Shown here: positions 53,030 through 59,580 of the stretch, one piece after another
Layout of the letters: the number at the start of each line of letters is the position of its first letter
Position numbering within the stretch: position 1 is the stretch's first letter
Origin: Blastocatellia bacterium
GTDB lineage: Bacteria > Acidobacteriota > Blastocatellia > Pyrinomonadales > Pyrinomonadaceae
Reading direction: 5' to 3'
Assembly: GCA_016789265.1 (NCBI GenBank)
Contig: JAEUQK010000032.1
Coordinates: forward strand, 1 to 61,699
Length of the DNA stretch: 61,699 nt
Program-made: the position numbers and the translations under genes
Notes under the pieces: model-generated
The model's database searches: none
What the model was told of the DNA's origin: nothing
What the model saw: the letters and a program-made list of their open reading frames with translations, nothing else

Positions 53030-54339
53030 AATTCTGACGACGCCCGCAGAAGAGCTTCCCTCATTTCTCCAGCGGTTCGCCACCTGAGTTCGACCTGTTT
53101 TGCAAGGGCAGTTTCTATCACCGCAGATACCTTAAGGGGCACCTCGGGAACTCGTTTTGCGATCGGAATGATAGGTTTTTCGAAGATCGCTTTTACGGTC
53201 TCCGAGATGCCCGCATTGGGACTAATATCGAGTGCATGAGCGCCGGTCAACAAACTGTAAGCGGTCATTCCGATCCCGTATATATCAGCGGGCGGACGGA
53301 CTTCTTTAAAATCGCGAACCTGTTCGGGGGGCATGTAAGCAATCGTACCGGCGACATCGCCGACCATGGTCACACCGCTCATTCCGGTTTGCTTGTAGCT
53401 CTTTGACAAGCCAAAGTCGGTAAGTTTCGCAATGTAGTTAGGATAGGTGCCGTCAACCAAGATGTTCTGCTCTTTGATGTCACGGTGAACGAATCCAAGG
53501 CTGTGTGCAAAATCCAAGGCGGCAAGCGTCTGTTCGATGATCTTGATCACCTGCTGCCACGGCAATTTTCCGCCTCTCTGTTTTGCGAGACGCGAGGCGT
53601 CCATACCTGCAACGTATTCAGTGACAAGATAGACGATGCCATTATGCGTTCCGTGTTCGATATAACTGACTATGTTCGGATGCCTAAGAGAAGACGAGAC
53701 CTCGATCTCGCGCAGGAACCGCTTTAATGACTGTTCGCTAACTGCCACTTCCGGGAGCAATGTCTTGATGGCAACAAGTTTGCCGTCCGAGACCGCCCTC
53801 GCCAGCATTACGCTTCCCATTCCGCCCTGGCCCAGCACCTTGATCATCTGATAGTTGGGAATAGGCTGCGGATTTTTCTTTAGCTGTTCTCGGCAATTTT
53901 CACAAAGATAGGAAAGCCGAGCGTCGGGACGCGAAGCTTCAGCCTTAGCCGGCAATCCGCAATTTATACAAGCTACAGTTATTAGCGAGGGCTCGGTCTT
54001 TTCGTAACTTCGCTGGGCCTGAGGTGCCTGGCTATCGTAGTCACCGGAAACCTGAACCTCGAGGACCGTTTCACCGCCCTGTATCCTGTCGCCGTGTTTT
54101 AGATACGTCGAGTCGACCCGAAGTCCGTTAACAAAGGTACCGTTGGTAGAACCAAGGTCCCTGAGGAATGCCTGCGGGGGAGCGATCTCAACGATGCAAT
54201 GGTGACGCGAAAAAAACCGGTCATGAGGCAAGCAAAAATGCGCATCCTCACTTCTGCCGATCATGAAGGTGTCGTGCTGGTCGAAGGTAAAGGATCGTCC
54301 CGTCTGCGGCCCGGCCACGACGTTAAGTGTTACACGCAT
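53026..54339 (-). CDS. Ser/Thr protein kinase with N-terminal FHA domain and zinc-finger linker
   Basis: A 437-residue soluble protein. The FHA domain (residues 1-95) has FMIGRSEDA, FFSRHHCIVE and DLGSTNGTFVNG. A treble-Cys linker with C124, C127, C146 and C149 (CINC...CENC) probably binds zinc. The Hanks kinase domain (about 163-437) has GQGGMGSV, K192, HRDIKEQN (285-292) and DFG (308-310). No TM helix is present. Kinase and phosphothreonine reader in one chain suggest autophosphorylation feedback or docking to phosphorylated neighbours. The mRNA is predicted leaderless, and it is the last gene of a leftward array. Confidence 0.92.
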   Translation of the reverse strand: MRVTLNVVAGPQTGRSFTFDQHDTFMIGRSEDAHFCLPHDRFFSRHHCIVEIAPPQAFLRDLGSTNGTFVNGLRVDSTYLKHGDRIQGGETVLEVQVSGDYDSQAPQAQRSYEKTEPSLITVACINCGLPAKAEASRPDARLSYLCENCREQLKKNPQPIPNYQMIKVLGQGGMGSVMLARAVSDGKLVAIKTLLPEVAVSEQSLKRFLREIEVSSSLRHPNIVSYIEHGTHNGIVYLVTEYVAGMDASRLAKQRGGKLPWQQVIKIIEQTLAALDFAHSLGFVHRDIKEQNILVDGTYPNYIAKLTDFGLSKSYKQTGMSGVTMVGDVAGTIAYMPPEQVRDFKEVRPPADIYGIGMTAYSLLTGAHALDISPNAGISETVKAIFEKPIIPIAKRVPEVPLKVSAVIETALAKQVELRWRTAGEMREALLRASSEF

Positions 54340-54347
54340 CTATGAGG

Positions 54348-54377
54348 ATTATAGTGAAAACTAACTAATGCTTCCAA
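54348..54377 (-). promoter_or_regulatory. Promoter giving a leaderless FHA-kinase mRNA
   Basis: Minus strand TTGGAA (54377-54372), 18-nt spacer, TATAAT (54353-54348), 8 nt before the ATG at 54339. Confidence 0.55.
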
Positions 54378-54900
54378 GTATCTGTAATATTATGAAAATT
54401 GTTGACAGAATGAAAGTTATGGCGCCCAAGACCATGCCGGCGATAGCCAATCCGCGGCCGCCGAATTTGGTCGGGTCAGAATCAGCGTTCCTCAATCCCA
54501 TAAAACCAAGCAAAGCAGCAGGGAGTCCGAGCCAAAGCCCGCCGTAACAACAGACAAATATCGCCGCAAAGATACCGAGTATCAAGGAAACGGTCGGCAG
54601 GGTTTGATCCAAGGAACGCGTAAAGTGAATTAACCCCGGCTGAGGTGCCTGATAAGCGGGGGTTTGCGATTGCCATTGGACAGGAGCCGATGGACCGGAC
54701 CAACCGGTAGGGTTGGTCGCCCTCGGATCCTTCATCATTATTGTCGGCGGTGCATCGTCAGCAAAACCCGGCGCGGATTCCCTGCCAACAGTCGATCCGA
54801 ACGAACTAGCGGCGAGCTGCATCAGCAGTTCGCCGTCATTCAGACAAAAGTTCAGGTCGGGGTCGCCGTACTGCTGGCCGCATTTTGGGCATCGTTTCAT
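54361..54900 (-). CDS. Zinc-ribbon plus DUF4190-like two-TM protein
   Basis: A 179-residue protein from ATG 54900. The N-terminal zinc ribbon is CPKCGQQYGDPDLNFCLNDG. A disordered Pro/Thr-rich linker contains PTIMMKDPRAT. Two to three C-terminal TM segments resemble DUF4190 (VSLILGIFAAIFVCC; GLAIAGMVLGAITFILSTIFIIL). Its N-terminus and linker motif closely match those of the next protein upstream, suggesting a shared kinase or FHA partner. The function is unknown. Confidence 0.75.
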   Translation of the reverse strand: MKRCPKCGQQYGDPDLNFCLNDGELLMQLAASSFGSTVGRESAPGFADDAPPTIMMKDPRATNPTGWSGPSAPVQWQSQTPAYQAPQPGLIHFTRSLDQTLPTVSLILGIFAAIFVCCYGGLWLGLPAALLGFMGLRNADSDPTKFGGRGLAIAGMVLGAITFILSTIFIILQILGSIS

Positions 54901-54919
54901 AAGGTGCCGCAACCTTTGG

Positions 54920-55882
54920 TTATTTTATGATCGCAAGCTTTTTGAAGGCGACCTTTACGCCGTCACCCGAATATAGGCCGGGGACACCGTCCGGATGGCC
55001 GTATGTGTCCTTTATCGACGTGACCAGTTGATCGTTAATATAAAGGTCGATATCGCTTCCTTTGTCTCGGACCTCCAGAGTATTCTCCTGTGATCCATCG
55101 CGAATTGCTGTCGACGATTTCCAGGGAACCACCGCCGTCTCGTTTGCAGGATCGTGCCTTACAACGCGATATCGTTTCTTTTTCGCGTCGATCAAAAAGG
55201 CATAATCCTTTTGAAGCGGATCCGGATCGCTATGGAAGATCAATCCATAACCCAAACTTGAATCTGCATTATCGACGTTTCTGACGGTTACCCTGACAGT
55301 CGCATCCGCGGTCGAATACGTGTCGGGGGCAACCAGGACATAGTAATACCTCTTTTGCTTCGCCGCCATCATCAGCTCGTCGCCTACCATTTCCGTAGTG
55401 CCGTAAATGCTGAATTTCTGTACGAACATCGAAAGTTCTATGTCCTCAACATTTCCTGAAGGAGGGGACGTGGTCGTCGGACTAGAGCTGTTGCTTGGAA
55501 ATGTGGTTCCCTTGTTTGTCGGCGGAGGATTTGGGGGCGTTGAATTGTTAGACGCGACATCGGTTTGAGAGGCTATAAAGACAAGACCCAGCAGCCCGCC
55601 GCCGCCGCACAATAGTAGAAGGATACCAATTATACCTGCGACCCAAAGCCAGGTCTTCGAAGACTTCTTCGGCTGTGGAGCATATTGAGGGTTGTTGCCA
55701 AAACTTGACTGTATTCCTTGCGGCGATCCGAAAGTCGGACTTGGATCCGTCGGTCTTGGCTGGCTCATCATTACGGTCGGAGCCGGCTCATTCGAAGCCA
55801 CGGTCAATATCGAACCGTCTTCCAGGCAAAAATTCAGATTGTCGTCCTGATAGGTCTTTCGGCAAGTCGGGCAGATCTTCAT
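54920..55882 (-). CDS. Zinc-ribbon single-TM protein with extracellular LamG-like domain
   Basis: A 320-residue protein. The N-terminal ribbon CPTCRKTYQDDNLNFCLEDG is followed by a linker with PTVMMSQPRPTD, then a TM helix (WLWVAGIIGILLLLCGGGGLLGLVFI) and a Thr/Ser/Pro-rich spacer. The outer beta-rich domain (about residues 150-320) resembles the concanavalin-like fold (YGLIFHSDPDPLQKDYAFLID; LYINDQLVTSIKD). A cytoplasmic zinc ribbon and an outside sensor on one chain suggest signalling or anchoring. SD GAGGA precedes the ATG. Confidence 0.72.
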   Translation of the reverse strand: MKICPTCRKTYQDDNLNFCLEDGSILTVASNEPAPTVMMSQPRPTDPSPTFGSPQGIQSSFGNNPQYAPQPKKSSKTWLWVAGIIGILLLLCGGGGLLGLVFIASQTDVASNNSTPPNPPPTNKGTTFPSNSSSPTTTSPPSGNVEDIELSMFVQKFSIYGTTEMVGDELMMAAKQKRYYYVLVAPDTYSTADATVRVTVRNVDNADSSLGYGLIFHSDPDPLQKDYAFLIDAKKKRYRVVRHDPANETAVVPWKSSTAIRDGSQENTLEVRDKGSDIDLYINDQLVTSIKDTYGHPDGVPGLYSGDGVKVAFKKLAIIK

Positions 55883-55984
55883 CTATGATTCCTCAATGTT
55901 TTCGTCAAACTCTGACGCGTGATGCATCACATTATACGCATTTTGGGCGTTAATGGTAATCAACGAGTCGAGGATCGATAAGTT

Positions 55985-57613
55985 TCAGGAAAGCCCTGCA
56001 CCGCATTTACCGCAAAATCGAATGTTCGCAGGGAATACACCTCCACACCGGCGGCAGACACGCTCGGCCTGTTGAGGAGGATTGACAGGTGTCCTGGAGA
56101 CGAAACCGGTCGGAATGGAAGGGGATTGCTGGATCATCGCCGGCGTAATACTAAGCCCGCAGCGTCCGCAAAAACGGGAGTTTGCCGGAAGCGGCGACGA
56201 ACATCGCGGACATGGAAAAGTACCGGGAGGAGCGTCACCCGGACTTACAAGAACAAATGAACGGTTGCCGCATCGGCCACAGAATCGGACGCCTTCGGCA
56301 AATCTCGATTTGCACTGGGTGCACGCTACGATGCCGGGCATCATGCTTGATCCCGCACCGCTGCTGGTGCTCCCTTCGGACGGTGACGGCTGACTTCCGA
56401 GTTCTCGCTGCGAACGGAGCTGTGCTTGTATTACTTGTTCAGTCGCACCTTCGCGTATCTCTATGACCCGTTCATCGTCCTTTTCGCCCGATCTCGCAAC
56501 TCGAAGAACGTGTTGCCCGGCAGGAATATCAGAAATCACGACGCGTCCGGAACTGCCTATGCTTCCCTTACGCTCATCGTTTACATAGACTTCGGCGTTT
56601 GACGGCCCGAGAATAACCAATCGCGAGCGGCCGAGTTTGCTTGTCTCGCTTACGTCCGATGCGGCTTCTTCCAGTTCACTGATCCATTCGCCAACGGTTT
56701 GCGGACGATCCTTGGGATCAATTTCAAGGGACCGCATTATTACATTTTCGACATCGGCCGGGAGATCCGTTCGAATACTCGAAAGCGGCGGCGGCTTGTG
56801 CATGATCTTTTGCATGACAAGCTGCATCATGTCGCCGGTAAACGGCGTGCGTCCGCCGAGCATCAGATAGGCGATCGTTCCGAGCGCATAAATATCTGCT
56901 CTCAGATCAACGCCGATCTCAGGCTGCATCTGTTCCGGGGCCATGAACTCAGGTGTTCCAATGATGCCCCTGGACGAAGGTGTCGCGTTCGAACTGAAGT
57001 CCGTTACTGTCTGATTGACGATCTTCGCCAAACCAAAATCGCCGACTTTGATAAAGCCGTCGCCTGACTTACCTTTCTGCATCAGGAAAATGTTTGCAGG
57101 TTTAAGGTCTCGGTGAAGTATGCCAATGTCGTGGGCCGCTTCGACGCCGTCCGAGATCTGACGGAGCAATCGAACCGCACGTTTTACAGGTAACGTGCCT
57201 TCGCGGCGAAGCAGGCGGTGAAGCGTCTCACCCTCGACATATTCCATAACGAGATAGAAAACGCCGTCCGCCGTCTCGCCGAAATCCGTGACACTCACGG
57301 TGTTAGGGTGCTGGATCGAAGCGGCTGCCTGGGCCTCACGTTCAAATCGGGCGATGGCTTCGCCCTCCTGAAGGTCTTCACTGTTCAGCACGTCCTGGCG
57401 AACGGTCTTGACGGCCACGCGCCGAGTCGAGAATTTGTTGTCGCGTGCGAGATAAACCTGACCCATCGCGCCCCGGCCAAGCCTCTTTTCAAGAAAGTAC
57501 CGTTCGGCCAAAAGCTGGCCGCCGGGCAATGAGATACGCGTCTGTGTTTCGTCGAACTGGCACACCACGACCTCATCGCCATAGCACAGATCGCATTTCG
57601 GACATTCCCTCAT
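55985..57613 (-). CDS. Ser/Thr protein kinase with PEGA domain and zinc ribbons
   Basis: A 542-residue soluble kinase. An N-terminal Cys cluster (CPKC...C) precedes the kinase domain (about 40-310), which has GRGAMGQVY, K69, HRDLKPAN (167-174) and DFG (192-194). A PEGA beta-sandwich (about 325-395: AEVYVNDERKGSIG...DIPAGQHVLRVAR) follows. Three C-terminal double-Cys ribbons follow (CTQC..CGRC, CPRC..CGRC, CRRC..CGKC). No TM helix was found. PEGA usually occurs on secreted or surface proteins; here it is inside the kinase. It is the first gene of the leftward cluster. Confidence 0.9.
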   Translation of the reverse strand: MRECPKCDLCYGDEVVVCQFDETQTRISLPGGQLLAERYFLEKRLGRGAMGQVYLARDNKFSTRRVAVKTVRQDVLNSEDLQEGEAIARFEREAQAAASIQHPNTVSVTDFGETADGVFYLVMEYVEGETLHRLLRREGTLPVKRAVRLLRQISDGVEAAHDIGILHRDLKPANIFLMQKGKSGDGFIKVGDFGLAKIVNQTVTDFSSNATPSSRGIIGTPEFMAPEQMQPEIGVDLRADIYALGTIAYLMLGGRTPFTGDMMQLVMQKIMHKPPPLSSIRTDLPADVENVIMRSLEIDPKDRPQTVGEWISELEEAASDVSETSKLGRSRLVILGPSNAEVYVNDERKGSIGSSGRVVISDIPAGQHVLRVARSGEKDDERVIEIREGATEQVIQAQLRSQRELGSQPSPSEGSTSSGAGSSMMPGIVACTQCKSRFAEGVRFCGRCGNRSFVLVSPGDAPPGTFPCPRCSSPLPANSRFCGRCGLSITPAMIQQSPSIPTGFVSRTPVNPPQQAERVCRRCGGVFPANIRFCGKCGAGLS

Positions 57614-57666
57614 TTCTCAGAGATATACTACCTGATTTGAACGTTAAAACTCGGGGTTTTTGCAGT

Positions 57667-57696
57667 TTGGACTTTGAAAATCTAAATTGCTATACT
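57667..57696 (+). promoter_or_regulatory. Promoter of the tRNA-Lys gene
   Basis: TTGGAC (57667-57672), 18-nt spacer, TATACT (57691-57696), 14 nt before the mature tRNA start. Confidence 0.55.
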
Positions 57697-57710
57697 TCGT
57701 ATTCGTTTCT

Positions 57711-57786
57711 GGGTCGTTAGCTCAGTTGGTAGAGCAACGGACTCTTAATCCGTGGGTCGCAGGTTCGATCCCTGCACGGCCTACCA
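57711..57786 (+). tRNA. tRNA-Lys (anticodon CTT)
   Basis: 76 nt with encoded CCA. The 7-bp acceptor stem includes G1-U72 and U4-G69 wobbles. D arm TAGCTCAGTTGGTAGAGCA. Anticodon stem ACGGA/TCCGT with loop CTCTTAA and anticodon CTT at 57744-57746. T arm GCAGG-TTCGATC-CCTGC. It has its own promoter and a strong terminator. No integrase or attachment-site duplication is seen next to it. Confidence 0.97.
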
Positions 57787-57792
57787 GATCGA

Positions 57793-57821
57793 AAAGCCAC
57801 CGTCGTCAAGACGGTGGCTTT
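57793..57821. terminator. Intrinsic terminator shared by tRNA-Lys and the PrsW-like gene
   Basis: AAAGCCACCGTC (57793-57804), loop GTCAA, GACGGTGGCTTT (57810-57821), a 12-bp perfect stem. T-rich on the plus strand, and it also lies just after the minus-strand stop at 57826. Confidence 0.88.
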
Positions 57822-57825
57822 CATT

Positions 57826-59502
57826 TTATACCTTATCCCGCCATCGCAGGACCTCATCACGCAGTATCGGATTTTGTTGAAAGCTTCCCGTCTTCCCTTG
57901 TGCAGCGGTCGCGCGCTGTATGTGCCAATAACTAAGCCCAAGTTTTCCGACTGCCCGCAAATAACGGCTGCGGGCAAGAAATTTTCCGCCGAAAATACCA
58001 GACAACAACCACGAAACACTCTTGAACGCCGACGTTGCTATATTAAGATTCTCCTGCGGGATCAACCCGCGAGCTACATCGAGAGCCAACATGTCATTCA
58101 ATATTCGTCGCTGACGCCGCATTATGTAGAAACTGAATGCGACGAAGATCAGGAACAACGGAATCTCTAGAATGATATAAAACGTGAAGAAGCCGCAAAG
58201 AGAAATATTCTCGCCGCCAAGCCCGAGCGTAGAACATACTGGTTCCAAACCAAGCCCAACGAGCAGGATCGTTACAACGATGCCGAGGCCGTTCCAGACA
58301 CCGTGAAGGATCATTGCGACGAACCATCCAAGCACGGGCATCGCAAACTTTACAAAGCCATTGTGCGACTCTCTCGAGATTCCGCAGCCAATACCGGTCA
58401 TTGCCGTGAACGTAACGTGTGCAAATGGGGACAAAACCCCGCGGAGCGTGAACAATAGCAAAAAGCTCCAAAATGCGTCCGGGCTGATGCCGTATTCCGC
58501 GTAGGCCCTGTTTAGTCCGCCGCCGTAATAGAGTACGTTTTCAACAGTTGCGAATCCAAGCGCAATAACGCCGCCGTAAACAATACCGTCAAGGATGTCG
58601 TCGAAGTACCGGCGAAAGAAAATAAGCAAGATCAGCAGGCCGAATCCTTTTGAGCTCTCTTCGAAAAGCGGTGCAGAAATAACGGCCGTGATTATCTCGC
58701 CGAGCTGAGGAACACCGGTCGAAACTGCCGCAGCGACCATAGCTACCGAGCCGAATATCGTATTCCCGATAAACGAAACAAAAACGGAAACAATAGCTCC
58801 CCAGGCAAATGCAAATGCCAATAGCCAGAACGGCTCAGGATCGTATCGATCGAGCCCCATCAAGGGCAGCACATAAAATGCGGCGGGGATGAATGCAATG
58901 ACGGTTGCGAGTATTGCCGGAACCGGTTGAAGAAGTAATACAAACAGGGCGGCAACCAGAAGCCCAAGCAGCACGAAGAGGAATGTAGCGATACCGATCC
59001 CGATAAAAAGGCCTGTACGGCTTGGAGGCGGATTATGAGGCTGCTCTAAATTTCCGAGTCCGAGGCTGGAAAGCGATTGAGCTATGCTCTTCGTCGGAAC
59101 ACTTTGCTGTTCCTGCGCAAGTTCTGCAGCTTGTTGAAACTGATCGATCTGAAACTGTCTAAATTCCTGCGGAGGGACCGCCGAAGCCGTCACCGGCATC
59201 TCGATCTGTACCGAAGCAGTAGTCCCATTTCGCCCGAACTGAATATTGTCACCAGGATTCAGTCTGACCTCTTCGACCCGGGATCCGTTGACCAGCGTTC
59301 CATTCGTGCTACCGTTATCGCGAATGTAAAAACCGTCGGCCTTTGCCTCGATGAACGCGTGCTGTTTTGACGCGATCCTCTCTGAGTTTGGATCAAATCG
59401 TACCGTGCAGTTTTCGCTGCGGCCGATGGATAGAAAACCTGATTCAAGGTCGAAACTCTGCCCTGAAAGCGTTCCGCTTGTAATAGTTAGCCTCAGTTTC
59501 AT
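57826..59502 (-). CDS. FHA-domain fused to PrsW-type intramembrane metalloprotease
   Basis: A 558-residue protein. An FHA domain (residues 1-100) has LSIGRSENC, SKQHAF and DNGSTNGTLVNG, so the binding residues are intact. A Gln-rich linker follows, then about eight TM segments of the PrsW family (PF13367). Catalytic motifs are E281-E282 in EESSKG, E321 in ATVENVLYY, H362 in AHVTFTAMTG and H400 in LHGVWNG. PrsW relatives cleave anti-sigma factors in the membrane. The FHA domain suggests that proteolysis is directed to, or gated by, threonine-phosphorylated targets of the neighbouring kinases. That link is inference. The mRNA is predicted leaderless. Confidence 0.88.
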   Translation of the reverse strand: MKLRLTITSGTLSGQSFDLESGFLSIGRSENCTVRFDPNSERIASKQHAFIEAKADGFYIRDNGSTNGTLVNGSRVEEVRLNPGDNIQFGRNGTTASVQIEMPVTASAVPPQEFRQFQIDQFQQAAELAQEQQSVPTKSIAQSLSSLGLGNLEQPHNPPPSRTGLFIGIGIATFLFVLLGLLVAALFVLLLQPVPAILATVIAFIPAAFYVLPLMGLDRYDPEPFWLLAFAFAWGAIVSVFVSFIGNTIFGSVAMVAAAVSTGVPQLGEIITAVISAPLFEESSKGFGLLILLIFFRRYFDDILDGIVYGGVIALGFATVENVLYYGGGLNRAYAEYGISPDAFWSFLLLFTLRGVLSPFAHVTFTAMTGIGCGISRESHNGFVKFAMPVLGWFVAMILHGVWNGLGIVVTILLVGLGLEPVCSTLGLGGENISLCGFFTFYIILEIPLFLIFVAFSFYIMRRQRRILNDMLALDVARGLIPQENLNIATSAFKSVSWLLSGIFGGKFLARSRYLRAVGKLGLSYWHIQRATAAQGKTGSFQQNPILRDEVLRWRDKV

Positions 59503-59508
59503 AAAGCA

Positions 59509-59536
59509 ATCATAGAAACAAAAGGACTTAAGTCAA
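59509..59536 (-). promoter_or_regulatory. Promoter giving a leaderless FHA-PrsW mRNA
   Basis: Minus strand TTGACT (59536-59531), 16-nt spacer, TATGAT (59514-59509), 6 nt before the ATG at 59502. No Shine-Dalgarno. Confidence 0.6.
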
Positions 59537-59580
59537 GTCAGCGGCCTCAGTTAGCAAAACACGAATGACCAACGCGGTAG

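Noticed and set aside
57711..57786. Integration site at tRNA-Lys
   Set aside because: No integrase, no direct repeat of the tRNA 3' end, and both neighbours are chromosomal-type signalling genes.
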